Shown one piece after another: positions 15,889-24,704 of a stretch of DNA of 64,000 bases. The stretch lies in contig JACKJA010000002.1 in the NCBI GenBank assembly GCA_020638175.1, positions 1,674,001-1,738,000 of the forward strand. The letters run 5' to 3'. The stretch's first letter is position 1. Each line of letters starts with the position of its first letter. This DNA is from Rhodospirillales bacterium (GTDB taxonomy: Bacteria; Pseudomonadota; Alphaproteobacteria; Micavibrionales; Micavibrionaceae). The notes under the pieces were generated by a model. It was not told the DNA's origin. It saw nothing but the letters and a program-made list of their open reading frames with translations, and ran no database searches. A program made the translations under genes and the position numbers.

Positions 15889-17336
15889 AGCATCCCCCGG
15901 ATGCCTTCGAGGATTTCGGCACTTTCGGCATCGAGGGCCACCATCTCGGCGATAATCTCTCCGGGCTCGCGCAGCGGCGCTTCCCCCGCCTTGTTCGGAT
16001 TCTTCACCGACAAATCGAACGTCTCGGGATCAATATCCGCTACATTGAGCGACCATGACTTCTCTGAGTCCGCAAAGCTAGCTTGAAGCCTTACAAACTC
16101 TTTCAAGTCCTCATCATTCAGGGCATTGGTCTTGCCCATGTTGCGGCCCGGATCAAGCTGGTAGTACCAGACCTTCCGCGTCGGCGCGCCCTTGTCGAAA
16201 AACAGCACAACGGTTTTCACGCCAGCGCCAAGGAACGTGCCGCTGGGACAATCCAGAACAGTGTGCAGGTTGCAGCTTTCCAAAAGATCCTGACGCAGGG
16301 CCTTCGAGGCATTGTCGGAGTTGGACAGGAACGTGTTCTTGATGACGACCGCGCCCCTGCCCCCGGCCTTCAGGTATTTGATGAAGTGCTGGAGGAACAG
16401 AAAGGCCGTTTCGCCGGTCTTGATCGGGAAGTTCTGCTGGACCTCCTTGCGCTCCTTACCGCCAAAGGGCGGATTGGCCAGGATCACATCGAAGCGGTCC
16501 TTGTCCTGAATATCCGCCAGGTTCTCCGCCAGCGTGTTGGTGTGGATGATGTTCGGCGCATCGATGCCGTGCAGGATCATGTTCATGATCGCGATCACGT
16601 AAGCGAGGCTCTTTTTCTCCTTGCCGTAGAAGGTTTTGGTCTGAAGTGTTTGCAGCTGGCTGGTCGTCAGCTCACTTTTGCGCAGATAGTCATGCGCCTC
16701 GCACAAGAACCCGGCTGATCCAGCCGCACCATCGTAGATGCGCTCGCCAATCTTCGGCTTCACCACCTGAACCATGGCGCGGATCAGCGGACGCGGCGTG
16801 TAGTACTCCCCACCGTTGCGCCCGGCGTTACCCATGTTCTTGATTTTGGCTTCGTAGAGATGGGAGAGCTCGTGCTTTTCCTTTTGTGAGCGAAAGCGCA
16901 AACCGTCCATGAGCTCTAGGGCATCGCGCAGCGAATAGCCGCTTTGGAACTTGTTTTTGATCTCGCCGAAGATTTCACCGATTTTATATTCGATCGTGTC
17001 GGGGCCGGTGGCCCGCTGTTTGAAGCCGTGCAGGTAGGGGAAAAGATCGCGGTTGACGTAGTCGATCAGATCGTCGCCCGTCAGAGCCCTATCGTGATCG
17101 AACGAGCCATCCGCTTTCTTGGGGGCCGCCCAGCTCGACCAGCGGTGCGCGGTGTCGACGATGAATGCGTAGTCCTTGCCGACAAGCTCGGCCTCCATGG
17201 CCCGTTCCTGCTCCAGGTCATCGAGGTACTTGAGAAATAGCATCCAGGACGTCTGCTCGGTGTAATCGAGCTCGGTGGTGCAGCCCGCCTCTTTCCAGAG
17301 GACATCGTCGATATTCTTAAAAGTCTGTTCGAACAT
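15885..17336 (-). CDS. hsdM: Type I N6-adenine DNA methyltransferase subunit
   Basis: 483 residues. The N-terminal helical domain has CTTELDYTEQTSWMLFLKYL; the SAM-binding motif is DGAAGSAGFL near 200-210, a variant of the usual DPACGTGGF, and the catalytic motif is NPPF near 287-290. It methylates adenine at the site chosen by HsdS. ATG 17336 has GAGGGA upstream. The gene lies 14 bases after the Phd-type antitoxin gene, so that gene probably leads this operon. The C-terminal SLNVADIDPETFDLSVKNPN segment is typical of the family. Confidence 0.93.
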   Translation of the reverse strand: MFEQTFKNIDDVLWKEAGCTTELDYTEQTSWMLFLKYLDDLEQERAMEAELVGKDYAFIVDTAHRWSSWAAPKKADGSFDHDRALTGDDLIDYVNRDLFPYLHGFKQRATGPDTIEYKIGEIFGEIKNKFQSGYSLRDALELMDGLRFRSQKEKHELSHLYEAKIKNMGNAGRNGGEYYTPRPLIRAMVQVVKPKIGERIYDGAAGSAGFLCEAHDYLRKSELTTSQLQTLQTKTFYGKEKKSLAYVIAIMNMILHGIDAPNIIHTNTLAENLADIQDKDRFDVILANPPFGGKERKEVQQNFPIKTGETAFLFLQHFIKYLKAGGRGAVVIKNTFLSNSDNASKALRQDLLESCNLHTVLDCPSGTFLGAGVKTVVLFFDKGAPTRKVWYYQLDPGRNMGKTNALNDEDLKEFVRLQASFADSEKSWSLNVADIDPETFDLSVKNPNKAGEAPLREPGEIIAEMVALDAESAEILEGIRGML

Positions 17337-17350
17337 GGTCCCTCGTTCTT

Positions 17351-17533
17351 CTAATTTGCTGGCTGAGCTTCAGCCGTATTTTTCTTCGCTGCCGTCAATC
17401 GCTCGAACTCTTCGACGCTGATCACGACGACAACGGGCCTGCCGTGTTTCTCCACCGTGACCGGTTCCGCCCGAGCCGTATCAAGGAGCCGCCCAAATCC
17501 GTTCTTGGCGTCTTTCGCAGACATGGATTTCAT
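17351..17533 (-). CDS. Phd/YefM-type antitoxin-like protein
   Basis: 60 residues from ATG 17533. The sequence MSAKDAKNGFGRLLDTARAE, then PVTVEKHGRPVVVVIS and EEFERL, is the Phd/YefM fold, a DNA-binding antitoxin that neutralises Doc, YoeB or VapC-like toxins. No toxin gene follows: the next gene, 14 bases on, is hsdM. A palindrome sits just upstream at 17552-17574. Here it may act as an autorepressor that sets expression of the restriction-retron operon. The open frame extends upstream to 17719 but that part has no family similarity. An in-frame ATG at 17542 is an alternative start. Confidence 0.75.
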   Translation of the reverse strand: MKSMSAKDAKNGFGRLLDTARAEPVTVEKHGRPVVVVISVEEFERLTAAKKNTAEAQPAN

Positions 17534-17551
17534 AGCGCACATCCTAAAGTA

Positions 17552-17574
17552 GCCATTTTGGTCAATATGGCCAA
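17552..17574 (-). promoter_or_regulatory. Probable operator and promoter of the antitoxin-restriction operon
   Basis: An inverted repeat, GCCAT (17552-17556) with ATGGC (17567-17571), nested with TTGG (17558-17561) and CCAA (17571-17574), lies 19 bases before the antitoxin start. On the minus strand a weak promoter (TTGCGC, 17 bases, CATATT) overlaps it. Phd-family proteins bind such palindromes to repress their own promoters. Confidence 0.5.
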
Positions 17575-17641
17575 TTTGATCCTGCAGCGCAATCCTGAAC
17601 TGTTGATCGCGCTCGAATAAGGAAGCAAGTTGAGAATCATT

Positions 17642-17740
17642 CTCGCCACAAATTTGCCACAAGCCGAAAAAGCCCGATTCAGACAATGGCGGATTCATGC
17701 GGGTTACAGCGGGCCGCAATTTTGTGGCAATTGTGGCGAG
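17642..17740. repeat. Inverted pair of GCCACAA-type repeats next to tRNA-Gly
   Basis: The left arm at 17642-17662 (CTCGCCACAA, then TTTGCCACAA) is nearly the exact reverse complement of the right arm at 17722-17740 (TTGTGGCAA, TTGTGGCGAG), with a spacer of about 60 bases. Within each arm the 7-mer GCCACAA occurs twice in the same direction. The pair begins 50 bases from the 3' end of tRNA-Gly. Such arrays resemble arm-type sites of tyrosine recombinases at integration sites; no integrase is in the window. Confidence 0.5.
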
Positions 17741-17789
17741 TTTTCCTTGAACTTGCTCGATTATAGCCGCTAAGTATCTGATTTTATTA

Positions 17790-17864
17790 TGGAGCGGGTG
17801 ATGGGGATCGAACCCACGGCCCTCAGCTTGGGAAGCTGATGCTCTACCACTGAGCTACACCCGC
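17790..17864 (-). tRNA. tRNA-Gly (anticodon CCC)
   Basis: Acceptor arms GCGGGTG (17864-17858) and CACCCGC (17800-17794), discriminator T and encoded CCA (17792-17790). D-arm AGCTCAGTGGTAGAGC, anticodon stem-loop CAGC-TTCCCAA-GCTG with anticodon CCC, and T-arm GTGGGTTCGATCCCCAT are all in place. Its 3' end faces the accessory island, as expected for a genomic island integrated at a tRNA gene. Confidence 0.95.
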
Positions 17865-18007
17865 GTTTTGATAGACGCCCTATGCATTTACCGGGTTTTA
17901 CAAAAAAATCAATGTAAAAGTTTCTTTACATTCAGACCCACTTGCTTATAAAAAATACCATGCAAGAAATTACTTATGCGCTAACCGTACCTTTTAAGGA
18001 GAGAATA

Positions 18008-18916
18008 ATGAAAAAACTGCGCGGTTTTGCCCTTTGTGTCATGGGCGTTTGCGCCATGGGCCTGAGTGCCTGTGGTTATAACAAGCACAGCGAAGTGGAT
18101 GCCCTGAATGAAGCTCAGGCTGTCGGCAGCCCCTTCACCCAGAAGCTGGCTTCTGAATACCGGATTTTCGTTAACCGGGAATTTAATGAAATGTATGACC
18201 ACCCGGATGCGATCCATTTTGCCCGCAAAGGCTTGGCTGCCGCCGCTGGTGATGCCGTTCTTCCGGAACCGGTCAGTGACTGGAACCTGATGCCCAAACA
18301 CATTGAGGAACTCGGCACGGCCCGTGGCCGCCTGCTCGCCGCCTATGATATTGGCGCCCGCGAACTGGCCCCGGAACAATCCGCCATTGCCCAGACCCGC
18401 TTTGACTGCTGGATCGAACAACAGGAAGAAAACTGGCAAGCGGGCGATATCGCCGGCTGCAAAAACGACTTCCTCGCCGCTATGGATGCTTTGGAAGGCA
18501 TGCTGAGCGTTCCGGCACCGGAACCTGAATTCCTGCCGCCGGTCGAACCGGTCGTTATGGACGCGCCGGAGCCTATGAAACCGGAAGATGCGATGTATCT
18601 GGTATTCTTTGACTTTGACTCCACCGAAATCGGTGCTGGCGGGAACAACGTTCTCGATGCCGTCGCCGAAGAATTCAAAGGCAAAAACACCAACGTCATC
18701 AAGGTTGTCGGTCACACCGATGCCGCCGGGCCAAAGAGCTACAACAACCGTCTGGCTATGAAACGCGCCAATGCGGTACGTGATGCCCTGGCTGTCCGCG
18801 GCGTTGATGCTTCGATCATCCGTGTCGAGGGACGCGGCGAAGACGAGCTGCTGGTCCAGACCGCCGATGGAGTGCGCGAACCAGCCAACCGCCGTGCCCA
18901 GATTACTTTTGAATAA
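18008..18916 (+). CDS. OmpA-family outer-membrane lipoprotein
   Basis: 302 residues from ATG 18008, chosen for AAGGAGAG upstream over an in-frame start at 17942. A lipoprotein signal peptide ends in LSAC with C22 as the lipidated residue. Residues about 195-300 form an OmpA/Pal peptidoglycan-binding domain (YLVFFDFDSTEIG, VVGHTDAAGPKSYNNRLAMK, ANRRAQITF). The segment between, about 25-175, is specific to this protein and family members I cannot name; a proline-rich linker precedes the OmpA domain. It would anchor the outer membrane to peptidoglycan. A strong terminator follows. Confidence 0.85.
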   Translation: MKKLRGFALCVMGVCAMGLSACGYNKHSEVDALNEAQAVGSPFTQKLASEYRIFVNREFNEMYDHPDAIHFARKGLAAAAGDAVLPEPVSDWNLMPKHIEELGTARGRLLAAYDIGARELAPEQSAIAQTRFDCWIEQQEENWQAGDIAGCKNDFLAAMDALEGMLSVPAPEPEFLPPVEPVVMDAPEPMKPEDAMYLVFFDFDSTEIGAGGNNVLDAVAEEFKGKNTNVIKVVGHTDAAGPKSYNNRLAMKRANAVRDALAVRGVDASIIRVEGRGEDELLVQTADGVREPANRRAQITFE

Positions 18917-18941
18917 AACGTGATCTGACTATTTTCTTTAT

Positions 18942-18974
18942 AAAAGCCGGACTGCCCCCAGTCCGGCTTTTTTT
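18942..18974 (+). terminator. Rho-independent terminator
   Basis: A perfect 13-bp stem (18942-18954 with 18959-18971), CCCC loop and a run of seven T follow the OmpA-like lipoprotein gene. Confidence 0.9.
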
Positions 18975-19041
18975 GCGCCGCGCTCTGTGCTAAAAATAGA
19001 CGGGGATCAAATCGACCGCCCCCGCAAAGGAATATACGCCC

Positions 19042-20484
19042 GTGGACTTTCGCCCAGTTTTTTACATTTCCGGTATTATGCTTTGTGCTTTGGCGGCAAC
19101 GATGTTCGTACCCATGGCCGCCGATCTTTATATCGGCCACGCTGACTGGAAAGTCTTCATGCTCTGCATGCTGATGACCTTTTTCTTTGCCGGGCTGCTG
19201 ATTTTGTCGAACAAAGGCTCCGAGATGAAAATCTCGCACCGACAAGGCTTCGTCATGATTAACATAAGCTGGCTTCTGCTGTCGCTTTTTGGTGCCATGC
19301 CTTTCTGGCTGTCTGGCATGGACGTATCCTTTACGGATGCTTTTTTCGAATCTGTTTCCGGCATCACAACAACGGGATCAACGGTTATGACCGGTCTCGA
19401 CGACATGCCGCGCGGAATTTTGCTCTGGCGCTCCCTGCTCCAGTGGCTCGGCGGTGTGGGGGTTATCTTGATGGCCATGTCGATCATGCCGTTTTTGAAA
19501 GTCGGCGGCATGCAGATGTTCCAGACGGAACTATCTGAAAACGAGAAAGCACTGCCTCGCACAGCCCAACTCGCCAGCTCCATCGGCGCGATTTACGTTT
19601 TTCTGACCTTTCTCAACTTCGTCGCCTACAATCTGGCTGGCTTTGACAAGTTTGACGCCCTGTGCCATTCCCTGACCACCATCTCCACAGGCGGCTTTTC
19701 CACCTACGACAGCTCTTTCAGCGGCCACGACACGATCTGGATCGAAATCGTCGCCATTATATTTATGATCTGCGGCGGCCTGCCCTTCGTTCTCTACCTG
19801 AAAACCTTTGGCGGTAACTGGAAAGCTTTTTTCAACGACACGCAGGTCCGCTGGTTTTTATCAATCGTCGCCATCAGCTCGGTTATCCTGTTTTCATACC
19901 TGATGATAAACAACAATATGGGCGTTGACAAAAGCCTGATTAAATCGGTTTTCAACGCTGTTTCCCTTATGACAGGAACAGGGTTTTCCAGCGATAATTA
20001 CAATTTATGGGGCGGATTCGCCATCAGTTTCTTTTTCTTTCTGATGGTCGTTGGTGCCTGCGCCGGCTCAACCAGTTGCGGCATCAAGATATTCCGGTTC
20101 CAGATACTTTATGCCGTCGCCGACACCCAGATCAAAAAGCTTCTCCACCCGCACGGCGTTTTCATCCCCTATTATAACGGCAAGCCCATCCCCGAGGGCG
20201 TCCCCATATCGGTCATGAGCTTTTTCTTTCTGTATGCGCTGTGTTTTTCCATCATCGCCGTGCTTTTATCCCTGACCGGTCTGGATTTCCTGACCGCCAT
20301 GTCCGGAGCAGCCACGGCAATTTCCAATGTCGGCCCGGGCCTCGGTGACATCATCGGCCCGACGGGAACGTTCCAACCCCTGCCCGACACAGCCAAATGG
20401 ATATTATGCGGCGGCATGTTGCTGGGACGGCTTGAACTGTTTACCGTCCTCGTCATGCTCTCTCCACATTTCTGGCGCCGTTAG
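19042..20484 (+). CDS. trkH: TrkH-family potassium uptake protein
   Basis: 480 residues, about ten hydrophobic segments. The four pore loops that build the K+ filter are visible: SGITTTGST, LTTISTGGFST, LMTGTGFSS and AISNVGPGLG, each with the key glycine. GTG start at 19042 with AAAGGAA upstream. It would be the inner-membrane subunit of a Trk potassium transporter; no trkA regulator gene is nearby. Its stop overlaps the stop of the convergent lipoprotein gene by 4 bases. Confidence 0.92.
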   Translation: MDFRPVFYISGIMLCALAATMFVPMAADLYIGHADWKVFMLCMLMTFFFAGLLILSNKGSEMKISHRQGFVMINISWLLLSLFGAMPFWLSGMDVSFTDAFFESVSGITTTGSTVMTGLDDMPRGILLWRSLLQWLGGVGVILMAMSIMPFLKVGGMQMFQTELSENEKALPRTAQLASSIGAIYVFLTFLNFVAYNLAGFDKFDALCHSLTTISTGGFSTYDSSFSGHDTIWIEIVAIIFMICGGLPFVLYLKTFGGNWKAFFNDTQVRWFLSIVAISSVILFSYLMINNNMGVDKSLIKSVFNAVSLMTGTGFSSDNYNLWGGFAISFFFFLMVVGACAGSTSCGIKIFRFQILYAVADTQIKKLLHPHGVFIPYYNGKPIPEGVPISVMSFFFLYALCFSIIAVLLSLTGLDFLTAMSGAATAISNVGPGLGDIIGPTGTFQPLPDTAKWILCGGMLLGRLELFTVLVMLSPHFWRR

Positions 20485-21104
20485 TATCCGGGCGGATAAG
20501 ATGGCATCCCTGCTGCCAAAGACATCCGGTCGCGCAGCGTTTCGACCACGGCCTTGTCCACGGCCTTCATCATGGCTTCCAGAAACTCAACCTGTCTGGT
20601 TTCGCGCTCAACCAGCGAAAGGCTCGATGGCACGGTCAAATCCCGGCTGAATTTAAGAATGGAATGCGTTCCCTGCCGCCCTTCGGCTGTTTCCGTGTAA
20701 AGCCGCAGCCGCACGGAAACCGTATAGCGGTCTTGCCGCCCGATCCCCGCCCAGCTTTGTATCTTGTTCTCCGGCTCGATCACATTCAGTCGCGCACTGG
20801 CATCCTCGATAATAAATTTCAAGGTATTCATGGCCCCCTGCGGCTGCAACCGGGCTTCGGCATAACGGCGCAAGGCAATATCCGGCGGGGTAGCAAACCC
20901 CGATGAGATATCCTCTGGGTCCAGCATATGATTATAACGGGTTTCTATATCCACGGCGCTGACATCGACGTAAAAAGGCAAAATATGCGCAAACGTCAAA
21001 TCCGGCACAGGCTTCCCGTTCGGAATTGATGACGTGCATCCCGCCAATAAAAACGCGGCGAACAGACCAAAAAAAGAAAGTGTCATTTTTCTGATAAAAA
21101 ACAT
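20481..21104 (-). CDS. Putative lipoprotein
   Basis: 207 residues with a lipoprotein signal ending in LLAGC (Cys at about 23). The mature part has a central region KFIIEDASARLNVIE and YTVSVRLRLYTET, suggesting a beta-rich periplasmic domain, and a C-terminal helix (EFLEAMMKAVDKAVVETL). No family is recognised with confidence. It is convergent with trkH (stops overlap by 4 bases). The ATG at 21104 has a GGGG a few bases upstream; an in-frame ATG at 21086 is possible and also leaves a signal peptide. Confidence 0.65.
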   Translation of the reverse strand: MFFIRKMTLSFFGLFAAFLLAGCTSSIPNGKPVPDLTFAHILPFYVDVSAVDIETRYNHMLDPEDISSGFATPPDIALRRYAEARLQPQGAMNTLKFIIEDASARLNVIEPENKIQSWAGIGRQDRYTVSVRLRLYTETAEGRQGTHSILKFSRDLTVPSSLSLVERETRQVEFLEAMMKAVDKAVVETLRDRMSLAAGMPSYPPGY

Positions 21105-21194
21105 GATCGCCCCGGGGCTTTTCCTTTGTACAAAAAATCAATACAACTAAATCATACATGGCTCCGGCCCAAAACAAAACCCAACGGAACACAC

Positions 21195-21812
21195 GTGAAC
21201 GACCAAACGAACAATAGCAAGCATCCTGCCGCTCAAAAAAGGGTACCTAAAGCACCCAAAAAAATCACGGAGAGCTATCTGTACAATGCCGGCCTTCACT
21301 ATCTGGAGCGATTCCCGGCCTCCAGCGCCCATTTCACCGCTGTCATGAACCGAAAAATCCAGAAATCCTGCCGATGGCACACGGATCAGGATCCGGATCA
21401 ATGCCGGGAAATGCTGGGGAATCTGGTGTTAAAATTCACCGATCTGGGACTTTTAAACGATGAAAGCTATGCCCGCGGCATGGTGACCTCCCTGCGCCGC
21501 CGGGGCATGGCCGCCCGCGCCATTGAAATGCGCCTGCAGGCCAAAGGCCTCCCCCGCGACCTGATCCGCCATATGCTGGCCCAGATCGACGGTGAAACAT
21601 CTAACAACAGCGAAATAGAAGCCGCCATACGCATGACCCGCCGGAAAAGGATCGGGCCATACCGCCCGGCTGACCGGCCGCACGATAAAAACAAATCCCG
21701 TGACAAGGAACTGGCGGCACTGGCCCGGAGCGGCTTTAGCTATGATATCGCAAAAACAGTGATTGATATGAGTCAGGAAGACGCCGAAGCCTATCAGGCC
21801 GACAGGCTTTAA
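21195..21812 (+). CDS. recX: RecX-family regulatory protein
   Basis: About 205 residues from a GTG at 21195. The pattern KITESYLYNAGLHYLERFPA, then FTDLGLLNDESYARGMV and RRRGMAARAIEMRLQAKGL, is the three-helix repeat arrangement of RecX, which binds RecA filaments and limits recombination. No recA gene is nearby, which is common in this class. The frame is open back to 21126, but that start is a TTG without a ribosome site. The stop overlaps that of the convergent histidine kinase by 4 bases. Confidence 0.75.
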   Translation: MNDQTNNSKHPAAQKRVPKAPKKITESYLYNAGLHYLERFPASSAHFTAVMNRKIQKSCRWHTDQDPDQCREMLGNLVLKFTDLGLLNDESYARGMVTSLRRRGMAARAIEMRLQAKGLPRDLIRHMLAQIDGETSNNSEIEAAIRMTRRKRIGPYRPADRPHDKNKSRDKELAALARSGFSYDIAKTVIDMSQEDAEAYQADRL

Positions 21813-24472
21813 TGTATTTCCTTGCTGGGGCCTTCACTGGGGGCAGGCTTGACCTGGATGTCCGAACCACCATCCGTCACCTCTGCATCACCTTTGTCAG
21901 CATCAGCCTCCGGTTTTTCCCGTTCAACAACAACCCGTTTAGACGGGAACACAACCGTTGCCGTCGTGCCGATCCCCTTCTGGGAAAACAACTCCAGCCG
22001 GCCGCCGTGCAAATCAATCAGGGACTGCACCAAAGTCAAACCAAGACCCGCGCCTGAATCCGACCGGCTCAAATCGGTTGCCACCTGCCCAAACGGAGAC
22101 AAAGCCTTGGCGATATCATCCTGATCCATCCCCACACCCGTATCACTGATCGACAGACGCAAAGCGCCCTCGCGGTCAATTTCATAGCTCAGGGTAATCC
22201 GGCCGTCCTCCGGCGTATACTTAACGGCATTCGAAAGCAAGTTCAGGACAATCTGTTTGATCGCCAGCGCTTCGCCAATCACCTGAACCGTTTTACCGTC
22301 CAGCAAATTAACGATCGGGGCATGGCGGGTGCCGCTCTTATGCATGGTAAAGCCGATACACGAAGCCACCAGCTTATCAAGATCGACCACGCCTTCCTGA
22401 ATCTGGCGTTCTCCGGCATCAATACGGGAAATATCGAGGATTTCGTTGATAATTTTCAACAAGCGCTGCCCGCTATTATAAATATCCTGAGAATATTCCC
22501 AGTATTGCCGTTGTTCGATTTTCCCCAGAACCTCGTTCTTGATAATCTCCGAAAACCCGATAATCGAGTTCAGCGGCGTCCGCAATTCATGACTCATATT
22601 GGCCAAAAATTCAGACTTGGCCCGGTTCGCCATATCGGATTGTATCTTGGCATCCTTCAACTTGATTTCCGCTTCCTTGCGCTGGGTAATATCTTCCATG
22701 CTGCCCTCGATATACAGGACATTGCCGCTATTATCCTTCACGGCCCGTGCATTTTCATTAACCCATATCTTTTGGCCGTCATAGCGCAAGGCCTGCAGCT
22801 CGAAATTTCTGATCTCGCCTTTATTCTCCAGTTCGCGCAAATAACGCGCCCGTTCTTTCTTGTCGACATAAATATCATTGTGAACATTCTTGATTTCGCG
22901 CAACAATTCTGCCGGATTTTTATACCCCAGAATACGGGCCATCGCCGGGTTAATGCTTAAAAACTGCCCTTCCAGCGTAACCTGAAAAATTCCGCCTGCA
23001 GCATTCTCAACAATCGCCCGGTACTTTTTCTCCGCCTCCATCAAGGCACGCTCGGCACGCTTCCGCTCTTCAATATCGACAAACGTACCGACAACACGGA
23101 CGTTGCCGCTCCCCTCATGCTGCATGACGGACATACTTAATTCAACAGAACGATACGTACCATCCGATGTCAAAAGGCTGGTATAGGCTATAAAACCGGA
23201 TTGCTCGCCCGACAGCATCAAGCCAAAAGCCTTTCTTTTTTCATCCTGGTCTTTCGGGTTGATAAAATCAAAAATGCTGCGCCCCAAAGCGTGGTTTACA
23301 TTATATCCCGTAACGGATTTCCATGTTTCGTTCAGAAATACTATCGCGCCCGTTTGGTCCGTTTCAAAAATAATATCGCTGACCGCATTGATAATTGTGC
23401 GGTATTCCATTTCCGCCTTGCGCACCATCTGGTTCAGACGTTCCCGTTCGGAAATCTCATTGTTCAATTCATAATTTTTCTGCGCCAGTGCCCTGTTCAT
23501 AAGGGATAAGCGGAACGATTGCTTTTGATTGTTGCGCACATAAAGCGTCCCGATCAATGTCAGCGTAATGCCGAACAAAAACATAATCCACGGAATCCGC
23601 TCCAGAAACAGTACATGGCTTTTGCTGGTTTTCTTCATCAAAACACGCCAGTTAGCTGTTCCGAATTCAACCCCGGCCTCGTATACATCCGTTTTATCCT
23701 GCGGCACAGGCGTGTTGTAATTCTCATGCGTCATATAAAAGAACGTCTGCCCGGCGCTGACATCGAAGAAACTCAGGTGAGACAAATCACTTCTATCCAA
23801 AAGCCAGTCATCCCCCAGTACTTTTTGTATCTGGAAGACAGCAACCATCATCGCATCCGGATGGCCGGAACGCGATAAGGATTGCGCCATCAACACGGGC
23901 TTTCCTTTCATCAACGGCTTATCGTAATAATGCTGGAACCCTGATGACGGCAAATGAGTAAAAACATGCAAACGGCGCGGCTCTGATTTTATCTCGGCAT
24001 AAACATATTGTATAAGGCTCTGTTGCGAGGCATCAGAGATAAAATCAAAGTCCGAACCGTTTTCATCATTTTTAAAAATATCATCAATCTTCCACTCCTC
24101 ATCCCCCTGACGCTTAACCAGCCAGAGATGAGAAAACTTTTCGGCATGCGACACCGATACAGGGGCTTTATCCAAAACAGCCCGCCTGTTGTCGTCGCTG
24201 GATATCTCGACCAAAAGACGAACCACTTCAAAACTTTCCTGTAACTCGTCTATATTTTTTCTGACATAGCGCTCGGCATCATTCACAACCGTTGCGGCAT
24301 CTTCCGATACAATTTTCTGGATAAAAATCTGGAGAACAAGAAAGGCAACAACCGTCAGTAACAGCCCGTTAAAAAACACCATAAACTGGGCAAGATTTCC
24401 CGCAAGAAACCTTCTTTTCCCGGACGCATTAATTGCGTCGTTAGCATTCTTTTGCGTAGGGGAAGTCACCAT
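21809..24472 (-). CDS. Membrane sensor histidine kinase with two PAS domains
   Basis: 887 residues. A transmembrane helix near 28-50 and a second near 300-320 bracket a periplasmic sensor of about 250 residues. Two PAS domains follow (DIIFETDQTGAIVFLNETW near 370 and AGGIFQVTLEGQFLSINPAM near 500), then the phosphoacceptor helix SHELRTPLN (His near 628) and an HATPase_c domain with NLLSNAVKYT, SDTGVGM and GAGLGLTL. The tail of about 35 residues is acidic and disordered. No response regulator is adjacent, so it is an orphan kinase, and the signal is unknown. All catalytic boxes are intact. Confidence 0.88.
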   Translation of the reverse strand: MVTSPTQKNANDAINASGKRRFLAGNLAQFMVFFNGLLLTVVAFLVLQIFIQKIVSEDAATVVNDAERYVRKNIDELQESFEVVRLLVEISSDDNRRAVLDKAPVSVSHAEKFSHLWLVKRQGDEEWKIDDIFKNDENGSDFDFISDASQQSLIQYVYAEIKSEPRRLHVFTHLPSSGFQHYYDKPLMKGKPVLMAQSLSRSGHPDAMMVAVFQIQKVLGDDWLLDRSDLSHLSFFDVSAGQTFFYMTHENYNTPVPQDKTDVYEAGVEFGTANWRVLMKKTSKSHVLFLERIPWIMFLFGITLTLIGTLYVRNNQKQSFRLSLMNRALAQKNYELNNEISERERLNQMVRKAEMEYRTIINAVSDIIFETDQTGAIVFLNETWKSVTGYNVNHALGRSIFDFINPKDQDEKRKAFGLMLSGEQSGFIAYTSLLTSDGTYRSVELSMSVMQHEGSGNVRVVGTFVDIEERKRAERALMEAEKKYRAIVENAAGGIFQVTLEGQFLSINPAMARILGYKNPAELLREIKNVHNDIYVDKKERARYLRELENKGEIRNFELQALRYDGQKIWVNENARAVKDNSGNVLYIEGSMEDITQRKEAEIKLKDAKIQSDMANRAKSEFLANMSHELRTPLNSIIGFSEIIKNEVLGKIEQRQYWEYSQDIYNSGQRLLKIINEILDISRIDAGERQIQEGVVDLDKLVASCIGFTMHKSGTRHAPIVNLLDGKTVQVIGEALAIKQIVLNLLSNAVKYTPEDGRITLSYEIDREGALRLSISDTGVGMDQDDIAKALSPFGQVATDLSRSDSGAGLGLTLVQSLIDLHGGRLELFSQKGIGTTATVVFPSKRVVVEREKPEADADKGDAEVTDGGSDIQVKPAPSEGPSKEIH

Positions 24473-24632
24473 GCTTTTAACTTATACGTCCCGTTTATTG
24501 CCCACAAAAAATTCGGTGAGTCTTCGCACACCTTTTTCTACACTTTGCCTGCGGATAGTTAAAAAACCCCTAAAACAAGCAAAACAAACTTTTCCGCTGG
24601 GTTTACCGCGTTACCCGGATATGCAATGACGC

Positions 24633-24676
24633 TTGACAACCAAAATAAAAAATCCTATTTGTTGTGCATAGCACAA
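24633..24676 (+). promoter_or_regulatory. Phasin promoter with a TTGTGC-GCACAA operator
   Basis: TTGACA (24633-24638), 17 bases, then TATTTG (24656-24661) form a good sigma-70-type promoter. Directly after it lies a perfect palindrome TTGTGC-ATA-GCACAA (24662-24676). Alphaproteobacterial PhaR repressors are known to bind TGC-N3/4-GCA-type palindromes before phasin genes, so this is a probable PhaR operator. Confidence 0.6.
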
Positions 24677-24704
24677 TAATTGTTTTTTTGTAAGGAACAA
24701 GATC

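Noticed and set aside
1..17789. Second copy of the tRNA-Gly 3' end as the far attachment site
   Set aside because: No repeat of the tRNA 3' segment was seen left of the tRNA within the window, so the other island end must lie outside.
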